A stretch of DNA of 64,000 nucleotides from positions 248,001 to 312,000 of the forward strand of contig NZ_JAJALI010000007.1 of assembly GCF_020523795.1 (NCBI RefSeq). The letters are read 5' to 3'. This document shows positions 24,997 through 34,030 of this stretch, in pieces. Source of the stretch: Ancylobacter sp. Lp-2 (GTDB taxonomy: Bacteria; Pseudomonadota; Alphaproteobacteria; Rhizobiales; Xanthobacteraceae). The notes below the pieces were generated by a model that was not told the DNA's origin, made no database searches, and worked only from the letters and a program-made list of their open reading frames with translations. Position 1 is the stretch's first letter. The number at the start of each line of letters is the position of its first letter. Made by a program: the position numbers and the translations under genes.

Positions 24997-26472
24997 ATGG
25001 CTACCGTCAATCTCATTCGCGCCGCCGCGCCGCAGGCTGTCCCGCCGGCGGACGACGACGCCCCGCTCTACGAGGCGCGGCGCAAGATCTACCCGATTGC
25101 GGTTCGCGGCACCTTCCGGCGCATCAAGTGGACGCTGCTCGTCGTCACGCTCGGCATTTACTACCTGCTGCCCTTCGTGCGCTGGCATCGCGGGCCGGAC
25201 GCGCCCTCGCAGGCGGTGCTGGTCGACTTTCCCAATAGCCGCTTCTACTTCTTCTTCATCGAGATCTGGCCGCAGGAGATCTACTACCTCACCGGGCTCC
25301 TGATCCTCGCCGCGCTGGTGCTGTTCCTGATGAACGCGGTGGCCGGCCGGGTGTGGTGCGGCTATCTCTGCCCGCAGACGGTGTGGACCGACCTGTTCCA
25401 GACCATCGAGCGGCTGGTCGAGGGCGATCCGCGCCAGCGCCGCGAGAAGCTGAAGACCGCCTCGCGCAGCCGGCGCGCCTTCGAGGCCGCGGCCAAGCAT
25501 GTGCTCTGGCTGATGGTCGCCTGGTGGACCGGCGGCGCCTGGGTGCTCTATTTTGCCGACGCGCCGACGTTGGTGATGCAACTGATCAAGGGCGAGGCGC
25601 CGGCGCTCGCCTATGTCTGGATCGGCATCCTCACCGCCACCACCTATGTGCTCGCCGGCCACATGCGCGAGCAGGTCTGCACCTATATGTGCCCGTGGCC
25701 GCGCATCCAGGCGGCGCTCACCGACGAATACGCCCTCAACGTCACCTATCGCTACGACCGCGGCGAGCCACGCGGCTCGTTCAAGAAGACTGAGGCGCTG
25801 AGGCTGAAGGGCCTGCCCGGCGGCGATTGCGTCGATTGCCGGCAATGCGTCGCGGCCTGCCCGACCGGCGTCGACATCCGTCAGGGGCTGCAGCTCTCCT
25901 GCGTGCAGTGCGGCCTGTGCATCGACGCCTGCGACACGGTGATGAAGAAGATCGGCCGCCCCACCGGCCTCATCGCCTACGACACCGAGATGAACGTGCA
26001 GCGCCGCCAGCACGGCGAGGCGCCAGTCTACCGGTGGCTGCGCGCCCGCACCGTGCTCTATGCGGCGCTGATCGTGCTGATCAGCGGGCTGATGGCGCTC
26101 GTGCTGGCGACGCGCGGCTCGGAAGGGCTGTCGGTCATCCACGACCGCAACCCGCTCTTCGTCCAGCTGTCGGACGGGTCGATCCGCAACGGCTATACGC
26201 TGCGGCTGGTCAACAAGCTCTTGGTGCCGCGCCGCTTCGCCCTGTCGGTCGAGGGCGTGCCCGAGGCGCGGCTGGAGGTGATCGGCGAGGCCGCTTCCCC
26301 CGGCGCCGATCCCGTGGTCTCGGTCGGTCCCGACCAGACCTACGAACTGCGCGTGCTGGTCTCGACCGCGGCCCGGCTGCCGGCGAATGCCTCGCTGCCG
26401 GTCACCTTCCACCTCACCGATGTCGCCGGCGGCGAGACCGTCTCGGTCGCCGATCATTTCAAGGGACCCTAG
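24997..26472 (+). CDS. ccoG: cbb3 oxidase assembly protein CcoG (RdxA/FixG)
   Basis: A 491-residue membrane iron-sulfur protein that acts as a cupric reductase in supplying Cu(I) to the cbb3 active site. About five membrane segments. Cys motifs are WCGYLCPQTVW (near 120), CTYMCPWPRIQ (near 230), and two ferredoxin-like 4Fe-4S clusters CVDCRQCVAACPTG and CVQCGLCIDACD (about 278-312). The C-terminal periplasmic domain is the IG-like FixG domain (YTLRLVNKLLVPRRFALSVE). First gene of ccoGHIS. Confidence 0.95.
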   Translation: MATVNLIRAAAPQAVPPADDDAPLYEARRKIYPIAVRGTFRRIKWTLLVVTLGIYYLLPFVRWHRGPDAPSQAVLVDFPNSRFYFFFIEIWPQEIYYLTGLLILAALVLFLMNAVAGRVWCGYLCPQTVWTDLFQTIERLVEGDPRQRREKLKTASRSRRAFEAAAKHVLWLMVAWWTGGAWVLYFADAPTLVMQLIKGEAPALAYVWIGILTATTYVLAGHMREQVCTYMCPWPRIQAALTDEYALNVTYRYDRGEPRGSFKKTEALRLKGLPGGDCVDCRQCVAACPTGVDIRQGLQLSCVQCGLCIDACDTVMKKIGRPTGLIAYDTEMNVQRRQHGEAPVYRWLRARTVLYAALIVLISGLMALVLATRGSEGLSVIHDRNPLFVQLSDGSIRNGYTLRLVNKLLVPRRFALSVEGVPEARLEVIGEAASPGADPVVSVGPDQTYELRVLVSTAARLPANASLPVTFHLTDVAGGETVSVADHFKGP

Positions 26473-26476
26473 AGCC

Positions 26477-26980
26477 ATGGCCGTGCATCCGCTGCCGTCC
26501 GCCCCTGTGCCCGCAAGTGGTCGTCCGCTTACCGGACGCACAGTGCTGTTCTGCTTCCTTGGCTTCTTCGGCGTGGTGTTCCTGGCCAATGGCCTGCTGG
26601 TGCGGGCGGCGCTGTCGAGCTTCGGCGGGGTGGAGACGGAAAGCTCCTACAAGGCCGGACTGCTCTTCGCGCAGGAAGCGGATGCCGCCGCGCGACAGGC
26701 GGCGCGGCACTGGCAGGTGGCTGCCCATATCGCCGACGGCATCTTCGAGGTCAGCGCCCGCGATGCCGACGGCCAGCCCCTTCCCGGGCTGCAGCTGGCG
26801 GCGGTGCTGCATCATCCGACCGATCGCCGGCTCGATCTCGTCATCGAAGCCGACCCGGCCGGCACGGGCCGGTGGACGGCGCATCCCGTCGTTCCCGCCG
26901 GCCAGTGGGAGCTGATGATCGACCTGTCGCGCGACGGCGAGCGGCTGTTCCGTTCGCAGAACCGCGTGATCACGAGGTAA
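26477..26980 (+). CDS. ccoH: cbb3 oxidase assembly protein CcoH (FixH)
   Basis: A 167-residue single-span membrane protein needed for stable assembly of the cbb3 oxidase. The membrane helix is about residues 20-45 (TVLFCFLGFFGVVFLANGLL), followed by the periplasmic FixH domain with ESSYKAGLLFAQEADAAARQ, the family signature, and the C-terminal WELMIDLSRDGERLFRSQNR. ATG 26477 lies 4 bases after ccoG; an earlier in-frame ATG lies within ccoG and is less likely. Confidence 0.9.
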   Translation: MAVHPLPSAPVPASGRPLTGRTVLFCFLGFFGVVFLANGLLVRAALSSFGGVETESSYKAGLLFAQEADAAARQAARHWQVAAHIADGIFEVSARDADGQPLPGLQLAAVLHHPTDRRLDLVIEADPAGTGRWTAHPVVPAGQWELMIDLSRDGERLFRSQNRVITR

Positions 26981-26984
26981 CGCC

Positions 26985-29240
26985 ATGAGCATGGATGGGG
27001 TGCTCGACCTGCCCGCCGGGGGCCCAATCTCTCGACAGGCTCCGCCCGCACCGGACCTCTCGCTCTATCTGCGCGAGGAGGCCGACGGGCGGCCGGCGAT
27101 GGACTTCGCGGTCGAGGGGATCGACTGCGCCGCCTGTATCGATGAGATCGAGGATGCGGTGGAGGCGCTGCCCGGTGTCGCCGCCGCCCGGCTGAACTAC
27201 ACCAGCCACCGTCTCGCCGTCGCGTGGAGCAAGGCCGCCGATCCCGCCGCCGTGTTCTCCACGCTCGCCGGCATCGGCTACAAGGCCTATCCCTTCGGCA
27301 CCGACAAGGCGGAGGAGATCGAGCGCAACATCTCCCGCCATCTGCTGCGCTGCCTCGCGGTGGCCGGCTTCGCGGCGATGAACATCATGCTGCTGTCGGT
27401 GTCGGTATGGTCGGGCAACATCGCCGACATCGATCCCGAGACGCGCGACCTGTTCCACTGGCTCTCGGCGCTCATCGCGCTGCCGGCCTGCGCCTATGCC
27501 GGCCAGCCCTTCTTCCAGAGCGCGCTGAGGGCGCTGCGCAACCGCGCACTCAACATGGACGTGCCGATCACGCTGGGCGTCATGCTGGCGCTCGGCGTGT
27601 CCGTCTACGAGACGCTGCATCACGCCGAGCACGCCTATTTCGACTCGGCGGTGATGCTGCTGTTCTTCCTGCTCACCGGCCGCTATCTCGACCACGCGAT
27701 GCGCCGCAAGACCCGCGTCGAGGCCTCGAACCTGGCGGCGCTGAAGGCCGAGACGGCGAACCGGCTCGACGAGGCCGGGGCGGTGACGCTGGTGCCGGCC
27801 GCCGCCGTGAAGCCCGGTGACAGGGTGCTGGTGCGGGCGGGCGAGCGAGTGCCGGTCGACGGCGTCGTCGTCTCCGGCCGCGCCGCCATCGACGAAAGCC
27901 TCGTCACCGGCGAGACGCTGCCGCGCGATGTCGTCGCTGGCGGGATGGTGCATGCCGGCGCGCTGATCCATGACGGGGTACTGCAACTGCGCACCACCGC
28001 CGCCGGCGAGGATACCTTCCTCGTCGAAGTCGAGCGGCTGCTGGAGCGCGCCTCCACCGCACGCAGCGGTTATGTCCGCCTCGCCGATCGCGCGGCCCGG
28101 CTCTATGCGCCAATGGTGCACACGACGGCGGCGCTGTCGCTGGTGGGTTGGCTTATCGCGGGTGCCTCGCTGCATCAGGCCATGCTGATCGCGGTGGCGG
28201 TGCTGATCATTACCTGCCCCTGCGCGTTGGCGCTCGCCGTGCCGGCGGTGCAGGTGGTGGCCTCCGGCGCGCTGATGCGCGCGGGCGTGCTGATCCATGC
28301 CGGCGACGCCTTCGAGCGATTGGCTGATATCGATACCATTGTCTTCGACAAGACAGGCACGCTCACCGCTCCCGAGCCGCATCTCGCCCATGCAGGCCGG
28401 CTCTCCCCGGATCTGTTGGCCATTGCCGGCCGGCTCGCCGTCGGTTCGACCCATCCGCTGGCTCGCGCGGTGGCCGCCGCGGTGCCCGGGGCGACGCCTT
28501 ATCCGGAGATGCGCGAAGTCGCCGGTTGCGGTGTCGAGGCGGAGGTGGAAGGTGTGCTCGCCCGGCTCGGTAGCCCGGAATTCTGCGGGTGTTGGGACTT
28601 GCTGGTCGCCACCGAGGATATCGATGCCTCCTTCGTCGCCTTGCGGGTAGGGGAGTGCAAGGCGCTGTTGACGATCCGCCAGACCCTGCGCTCCGATGCG
28701 GTCGAGGTGGTCAGGCGATTGCGCGAGATGGGCAAGTCGCTGGTCATCGTCTCCGGCGACCGGCCAGTGGCGGTGGCCCCCGTGGCCCGGGCGCTCGGCA
28801 TCGACGCGTGGCAGGGCGGGGCGACGCCGGCCGACAAGATGGCGGCGCTGCAACGCCTCGCCGCCGAGGGCCGGCGGGTGCTGATGGTCGGCGACGGCAT
28901 CAACGATGCGCCGTCTCTCGCCGCCGCTCCGGTGTCGATGTCGCCCATCGCCGCTGCCGACGTCACCCGCGCCCAGGCCGATCTCGTCTTCCTCGGGGAG
29001 CGGCTGGTGCCGGTCGCCGCGGCCATCGCCGTGGCAACCAAGGCGCGGCAGCTGATGCGCGAGAACCTGATCATCGCGGTGATCTACAATCTCTTCGCCG
29101 TGCCGCTCGCCATTGCCGGCTTCGTTACCCCGCTGGTGGCCGCGGCGGCGATGTCGGGTTCCTCGGTCATCGTCACGCTGAACGCCCTGCGTGCCCGGGG
29201 GGCGCCGGGGATCGGCGCCGGAGAGGGGGCCGGATCATGA
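26985..29240 (+). CDS. ccoI: Copper-exporting P1B-type ATPase CcoI (FixI)
   Basis: A 751-residue ATPase that drives Cu(I) to the periplasmic side for insertion into CcoN. The N-terminal heavy-metal domain has GIDCAACIDEIEDAVEALPG with Cys48 and Cys51. The transmembrane metal site is the CPCALAL motif near residue 412; the phosphorylated Asp is in FDKTGTLTAPEP near 455; TGETLPRDV is the actuator motif, and VLMVGDGINDAPSLAAAPVS the hinge. ATG 26985 starts 5 bases after ccoH and the stop overlaps ccoS. The gene is in its conserved place. Confidence 0.95.
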   Translation: MSMDGVLDLPAGGPISRQAPPAPDLSLYLREEADGRPAMDFAVEGIDCAACIDEIEDAVEALPGVAAARLNYTSHRLAVAWSKAADPAAVFSTLAGIGYKAYPFGTDKAEEIERNISRHLLRCLAVAGFAAMNIMLLSVSVWSGNIADIDPETRDLFHWLSALIALPACAYAGQPFFQSALRALRNRALNMDVPITLGVMLALGVSVYETLHHAEHAYFDSAVMLLFFLLTGRYLDHAMRRKTRVEASNLAALKAETANRLDEAGAVTLVPAAAVKPGDRVLVRAGERVPVDGVVVSGRAAIDESLVTGETLPRDVVAGGMVHAGALIHDGVLQLRTTAAGEDTFLVEVERLLERASTARSGYVRLADRAARLYAPMVHTTAALSLVGWLIAGASLHQAMLIAVAVLIITCPCALALAVPAVQVVASGALMRAGVLIHAGDAFERLADIDTIVFDKTGTLTAPEPHLAHAGRLSPDLLAIAGRLAVGSTHPLARAVAAAVPGATPYPEMREVAGCGVEAEVEGVLARLGSPEFCGCWDLLVATEDIDASFVALRVGECKALLTIRQTLRSDAVEVVRRLREMGKSLVIVSGDRPVAVAPVARALGIDAWQGGATPADKMAALQRLAAEGRRVLMVGDGINDAPSLAAAPVSMSPIAAADVTRAQADLVFLGERLVPVAAAIAVATKARQLMRENLIIAVIYNLFAVPLAIAGFVTPLVAAAAMSGSSVIVTLNALRARGAPGIGAGEGAGS

Positions 29241-29395
29241 ACGTGCTGGTCTATCTGCTGCCCATGGCGCTCGGCCTCGGCCTCACCGGGCTCGCCGCCT
29301 TCATGTGGACGCTGCGCTCCGGGCAGTATGACGATCTCGACGGGGCTGCCGTCCGGGTGCTTGGCGACGACGATCTCGGAAGCCCCGCTCCATGA
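29237..29395 (+). CDS. ccoS: cbb3 oxidase assembly protein CcoS
   Basis: A 52-residue single-helix protein (MNVLVYLLPMALGLGLTGLA, then AFMWTLRSGQYDDLDGAAVR, the family signature WxxxxGQYDDLDG). CcoS is needed for putting haem and copper into the cbb3 core. It overlaps ccoI by 4 bases (ATGA) and the following MFS gene by 4 bases (ATGA), so all three are translationally coupled. The C-terminus carries a short extra tail. Confidence 0.93.
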   Translation: MNVLVYLLPMALGLGLTGLAAFMWTLRSGQYDDLDGAAVRVLGDDDLGSPAP

Positions 29396-30534
29396 GCGCC
29401 GAGAGCTTTCGCGTCGGTATGTCCGAGGCTCGCGCCGGCCGGCTGGGGTGCGCCTGCCCGGAAGACGGCGTGAGGCCGCTGCGCCGAGCGCCGGGAGAAG
29501 CGAGGCTGGCCGTCGGCTTCGCGCTGGTGGTGCTGGCACAGGCGCTCACCATCGGCGTGCTACCGCTCGCCGGGGCGATGCTGGCCCCCGATCCGCGCCT
29601 TGCCGCGCTGCCGCTGGCGGCGCTTCTGCTGGGCGCGGCGGCGGCGAGCGTGCCGGCGAGCTTCCTGCTCGATGCCTTCGGTCGCCGCGCGGGCTTCGCG
29701 CTCGGTGCCGGCCTCGGCGTCGCGGGCGGTCTGATCGGCGCCCACGGCCTCTACACCGCGTCCTTCCGGGAACTCGTCATCGGCTGCGCCTGGCTCGGCG
29801 CGGCGCAGGGCTTCGGCATGTTCTACCGCCATGCCGCCGCCTTCGGGGCAGGCGCCGGCGGGCGCAGTGCGGCGGTCGGCAAGCTCATGGGCGCCGGCGT
29901 GCTGGCGGGCCTGATCGGTCCGGCTCTGGCGGGCTGGGCCGAGGGGCTGTTCACGCCTTTTGCCTTCGTCGGCACGCTGCTGGCCGCCGCGCTCGCCCAA
30001 CTCGGCGTGCTGCTGTTTGCCGTTCTGTTGCCGGAGGCACGTGTGTCGCACGCCGTCGATCCGGTCGAGGCGGTACGCCGTCCGGTGGCCGGCTGGCGTG
30101 CATGGGGGCCCCCGACATTGATTGCCGCGCTCGCCTGGGCCGCGATGAGCGCCGCCATGTCCGGCGTGCCGCTCGGCCTCGTGGCCTGCGGCGTGGCGGG
30201 GCCGGCGGTCACCGGTTTCGTGGCCTGGCACGTGGTGGCGATGTACGCGCCGGCGCTGGCGGGCGGTGTCTTGGCCGAACGTTTCGGCGCCTTCCGCGTC
30301 GCGGTCGCCGGACTGGCGCTCGCGGTCGCCGGCCTGGCGGCCACCCGTCTGACGGGCGATGTCGGCGGGCTTGCCCTTGCGTTCCTGGGCGTCGGGGCCG
30401 GCTGGTCGCTGGCCACCTTCGGCACGACGCTCGCTTTGCATGCGCAGGGGCCGAGTTCCCGTGCCCGGCTCGCCCTTCACGACGGCGCGATTCTCCTCGC
30501 TGCCCTTGCCGGCGTTCTCCTCGGCGCGATGTGA
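29392..30534 (+). CDS. MFS transporter with CcoA copper-importer signature
   Basis: A 380-residue major facilitator with about 11-12 membrane helices. Two features point to CcoA, the MFS copper importer that serves cbb3 oxidase in Rhodobacter: MSAAM (Met252, Met256) and HVVAM (His280, Met284). They reproduce the Cu-binding MxxxM and HxxxM motifs of CcoA, with the same 28-residue spacing as the published M233/H261 pair. The gene overlaps ccoS by 4 bases and so is the last member of ccoGHIS. The N-terminus (residues 1-40, with Cys20 and Cys22) is longer than usual and cytosolic. Copper specificity is inferred from motif and context, not shown. Confidence 0.75.
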   Translation: MSAESFRVGMSEARAGRLGCACPEDGVRPLRRAPGEARLAVGFALVVLAQALTIGVLPLAGAMLAPDPRLAALPLAALLLGAAAASVPASFLLDAFGRRAGFALGAGLGVAGGLIGAHGLYTASFRELVIGCAWLGAAQGFGMFYRHAAAFGAGAGGRSAAVGKLMGAGVLAGLIGPALAGWAEGLFTPFAFVGTLLAAALAQLGVLLFAVLLPEARVSHAVDPVEAVRRPVAGWRAWGPPTLIAALAWAAMSAAMSGVPLGLVACGVAGPAVTGFVAWHVVAMYAPALAGGVLAERFGAFRVAVAGLALAVAGLAATRLTGDVGGLALAFLGVGAGWSLATFGTTLALHAQGPSSRARLALHDGAILLAALAGVLLGAM

Positions 30535-30576
30535 CCTGACGGCACGGTACCGATTGACGGCGCGCAGCCGATTTTG

Positions 30577-30594
30577 TAAGTGATCGTTCACTAA
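30577..30594. promoter_or_regulatory. Palindromic TetR-type operator candidate
   Basis: TAAGTGATCGTTCACTAA is an inverted repeat (AGTGA-TCGT-TCACT core) 14 bases before the fusion gene. A TTGACG at 30554-30559 could be the -35 of a promoter whose -10 would overlap the palindrome. The TetR-type gene downstream of the fusion gene is the obvious candidate binder. Assignment by position only. Confidence 0.55.
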
Positions 30595-30607
30595 CAAAAG
30601 TGAGAGG

Positions 30608-33600
30608 ATGCGCCGGATGTTCACGCGGCTGATGACGGCACGGCGTTTCGCACCGTTATTCTGGGCCCAGTTCTTCAGCGCGTTCAACGACAATTTCGTG
30701 AAGAACGCACTCGCCCTGCTCATTCTCTACGGGCTTGGCGAGACGCATGGCGGGGCTCTCGTCACCGCCGCCGGCGGCGTGTTCATCCTGCCCTTCTTCC
30801 TGCTCTCGGCGCTCGGCGGCCAACTGGCCGACCGCTACGACAAGGCGCTGGTGGCGCGCCGGCTGAAATTTGCCGAGATCTGGATCATCCTCGTCGCGGT
30901 GATCGGCTTCGTGCTGCAGTCGCTGCCCTTGCTGTTCGTCGGCCTGTTCTTCATGGGCGCGCTCAGCGCGCTGTTCGGCCCGGTGAAATACGGCATCCTG
31001 CCGGATCATCTCGCCAAGCAGGAACTGGTCTCCGGCAATGCGCTGATCGAGATGGCAACCTTCATCGCCATCCTCGCGGGCACGCTGGGCGGTGCCATCG
31101 CCATCACCCATACCGGCGAGTGGTCGGTCGCCATCTTCACCTTCGCGGTGACGGTGCTGACCTGGCTGGCGGCGCGTTTCATCCCGCCGACCGGCCCCGC
31201 GGCGCCGGACCTGCGCATCGACGCGAACATCTTCCGTGCTACGGCACGGCTGCTCGGAGAGCTTAGGACCCGCCGCCCGGTGTGGATCGGCGCGCTGATC
31301 GTCAGCTGGTTCTGGCTGGTCGGAGCGGTGGTGCTGTCGCTGCTGCCGACCATGGTGCGGGAGAATATCGGCGGCGACCAGAGCGTCGTCACCCTGTTCC
31401 TGCTGCTGTTCACCGTCGGCGTCGCCATTGGGTCGACGCTGGCGGCCAAGCTGTCGGAAGGCCACATATTGCTGGCGCTGGTGCCGCTTTCCGGTCTCAC
31501 GCTCGGCATCTTCGCGCTGCTCATCGCCTGGGGCGTCGCCGGGGAGCCGGCGCCGGCGGCGTTGATCGGCTGGCGCGAGTTCCTGACCACCGATGGCGGT
31601 CCCTGGATCGCCCTTACGCTCACCGGCCTTGCCGCCTCGGGCGGTGCCTTCGTGGTGCCGACCTTCGCCTATGTGCAGAGCGAGGCGCCGGAGGATCAGC
31701 GGGCGCGCGTGATCGCCGCCAACAACGTCCTCAATGCCGCCTTCATGACAGCAGCGGCGGTCCTCGTGGCGCTGCTGCAATTCGCCGGCGCCGGCGTGCC
31801 GCTGCTGATGATATTGATCGGCCTCTCCACACTGCTGGTCGCCATCGCCGTCGGGCGCGCCTTCCAGGGGCATGTGCTGCGCGACCTGATCCGCGTCATC
31901 TTCCGGGTGGCGTTCCGTGTCGAGGTGACCGGCGCCGAGCATCTGCGTGCCTCCGGCGAGCGCACCGTGGTGGCCATCAACCATGTGAGCTTCCTCGACG
32001 CGCCGCTGATCATGGCGCTGCTCGACAACGATCCGATCTTCGCGGTGGATGCCGGCATCGCCCAGCGCTGGTGGATCAAGCCGTTCCTGAAAATGGTGCG
32101 CGCCTTCCCGCTTGACCCGACCCGGCCGCTGGCCACCCGCGATCTCATCCGCCTGGTGCAGCAGGGCGAGACGCTGGTGATCTTCCCCGAGGGGCGCATC
32201 ACCGTCACCGGCTCGATCATGAAGATCTATGACGGCTCGGCGCTGATCGCCGACAAGTCGGAGGCGCAGATCGTCCCGGTGCGCATCGAGGGGCTGGAGC
32301 AGACCCCGTTCTCGCGCCTGACCACGGACCAGACCCGCAAGCGCTGGTTCCCCAAGGTGCGCGTCACCATCCTGCCGCCGCGTCGGCTGAAGGTCGATCC
32401 CGAGCTGTTCGGCCGCAAGCGGCGCCGGGCGGCGGGCGCCGGCCTCTACGACGTGATGAGCGATCTCGTCTTCGAGACCAGCCATACCGGCATCACGCTT
32501 TACGAGGCGGTGGAGGCGACCGCCGATCGGCTCGGCCGCAAGCGCATGATTGTCGAGGATCCGCTCGGCACCCAGCTCACTTACAGCAAGCTGTTCCTCG
32601 GCGCGAAGATCCTCGGTGCCAAGCTCGCCGCCCTCACCGGGCCGGGCGAGACGGTCGGCGTGCTGCTGCCCAACGCCGCCGGCATCGCCGTGGTGTTGCT
32701 CGGCCTGCATCGGCACGGCCGGGTGCCGGCGATGCTCAACTACACGGCGGGCGCTGCCAACCTTGTTTCCGCCTGCAAGACGGCGAAGCTCACCACCGTC
32801 GTGACCTCGCGCGCCTTCATCGAGAAGGCGCGGCTGGAGGCGGAACTCGCCGAGCTCGAAAAGCACGTGCGGATCGTGATGACCGAGGATGTCCGCGCCA
32901 GCATCACCACGCCTGACAAGCTGAAGGGTTTGCTGCCGGCGCGGCTGCCGGTGAAGATGGACCCGGACGGACCGGCTTTCATCCTGTTCACCTCCGGCTC
33001 CGAGGGCGTGCCGAAAGGCGTGGTGCTGAGCCATCGCAACGTGCTGTCCAACGTGGCGCAGGTGGCGGCGCGCATCGATTTCTCTCCGGCGGACATCATC
33101 TTCAACGTGCTGCCGGTGTTCCACTCCTTCGGCCTGCTGGGCGGGCTGATCCTGCCCATCGTCTCCGGTACCAAGACGTTCCTCTATCCCTCGCCGCTGC
33201 ACTACCGGATCATTCCGGAACTGGTCTACGCCACCAATGCCACGGCGATCTTCGGCACCGACACCTTCCTCGCCGGCTATGCCCGCACCGCCAATCCCTA
33301 TGATTTCCGCTCGCTGCGCTTCGTGGTCGCCGGCGCCGAGCCGGTGAAGGCGGAGACGCGGCGGGTGTGGATGGAGCGCTTCGGCCACCGCATCCTGGAG
33401 GGTTACGGTGTCACCGAATGCTCGCCGGTGGTGGCGGTGAACACGCCGATGTTCAACAAGGCGGGCACGGTCGGGCGCATCCTGCCAGGCATCCGCCATC
33501 GCCTCGACCCGGTTCCGGGTATCGAGGAGGGCGGCCGGCTGCACGTGAAGGGGCCGAACATCATGATCGGCTATCTGCGCGCCGAAGCGCCGGGCGTGCT

Positions 33601-34030
33601 GGAGCCGCCGGAGGCGGGCTGGCACGACACCGGCGATATCGTCGCGCTCGACGAGGAGGGCTTCGTCGCCATTCGCGGCCGCGCCAAGCGCTTCGCCAAG
33701 GTCGCCGGCGAGATGGTCTCGCTGGCCGCCGTCGACGCCATGGTGGCGGCGTTGCGGCCGGACGCCGAGCATGTCGCCGTCGCCGTTCCCGATGCGAGGA
33801 AGGGCGAACGCATCCTCCTGCTCACCACCGCTACCGACCTGACCCGCGGGGCACTGCAGGCGCATGGCCGCGAGATCGGCGCGACCGAGCTGATGATGCC
33901 GGCCGAGATTTTGCCGATGGACAGCTTGCCGTTGCTGGGTTCGGGCAAGGTCGACTTCATGGCGGCGCGGCGCACGGCGCTCGAGGCGATCGCGGCCCGC
34001 ACCGTCGCGCCGCGCAGCGGCGAGGCGTGA
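30608..34030 (+). CDS. Trifunctional MFS / PlsC acyltransferase / acyl-ACP (acyl-CoA) synthetase
   Basis: A 1140-residue fusion. Residues about 1-415 are an MFS transporter of the LplT type (FWAQFFSAFNDNFVKNALAL, then LGGQLADRYDKALVARR) that in homologues flips lysophospholipids. Residues about 430-620 are a PlsC-type acyltransferase with the NHVSFLDAP (HX4D) and FPEGR motifs. Residues about 645-1130 are an AMP-forming acyl synthetase with FILFTSGSEGVPKGVVLSHR and EGYGVTECSPVVAVN; GWHDTGDIV holds the ATP-binding Asp. Together this is the reacylation system for lysophospholipids that E. coli splits into LplT and Aas. Overlaps the TetR gene by 4 bases. Confidence 0.9.
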   Translation: MRRMFTRLMTARRFAPLFWAQFFSAFNDNFVKNALALLILYGLGETHGGALVTAAGGVFILPFFLLSALGGQLADRYDKALVARRLKFAEIWIILVAVIGFVLQSLPLLFVGLFFMGALSALFGPVKYGILPDHLAKQELVSGNALIEMATFIAILAGTLGGAIAITHTGEWSVAIFTFAVTVLTWLAARFIPPTGPAAPDLRIDANIFRATARLLGELRTRRPVWIGALIVSWFWLVGAVVLSLLPTMVRENIGGDQSVVTLFLLLFTVGVAIGSTLAAKLSEGHILLALVPLSGLTLGIFALLIAWGVAGEPAPAALIGWREFLTTDGGPWIALTLTGLAASGGAFVVPTFAYVQSEAPEDQRARVIAANNVLNAAFMTAAAVLVALLQFAGAGVPLLMILIGLSTLLVAIAVGRAFQGHVLRDLIRVIFRVAFRVEVTGAEHLRASGERTVVAINHVSFLDAPLIMALLDNDPIFAVDAGIAQRWWIKPFLKMVRAFPLDPTRPLATRDLIRLVQQGETLVIFPEGRITVTGSIMKIYDGSALIADKSEAQIVPVRIEGLEQTPFSRLTTDQTRKRWFPKVRVTILPPRRLKVDPELFGRKRRRAAGAGLYDVMSDLVFETSHTGITLYEAVEATADRLGRKRMIVEDPLGTQLTYSKLFLGAKILGAKLAALTGPGETVGVLLPNAAGIAVVLLGLHRHGRVPAMLNYTAGAANLVSACKTAKLTTVVTSRAFIEKARLEAELAELEKHVRIVMTEDVRASITTPDKLKGLLPARLPVKMDPDGPAFILFTSGSEGVPKGVVLSHRNVLSNVAQVAARIDFSPADIIFNVLPVFHSFGLLGGLILPIVSGTKTFLYPSPLHYRIIPELVYATNATAIFGTDTFLAGYARTANPYDFRSLRFVVAGAEPVKAETRRVWMERFGHRILEGYGVTECSPVVAVNTPMFNKAGTVGRILPGIRHRLDPVPGIEEGGRLHVKGPNIMIGYLRAEAPGVLEPPEAGWHDTGDIVALDEEGFVAIRGRAKRFAKVAGEMVSLAAVDAMVAALRPDAEHVAVAVPDARKGERILLLTTATDLTRGALQAHGREIGATELMMPAEILPMDSLPLLGSGKVDFMAARRTALEAIAARTVAPRSGEA

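Noticed and set aside
30656..33865. A very long open frame (over 1000 codons) on the minus strand opposite the acyltransferase fusion
   Set aside because: It is His/Arg/Gly/Gln-rich with no domain, typical of frames antisense to GC-rich genes; the plus-strand protein has clear family motifs.
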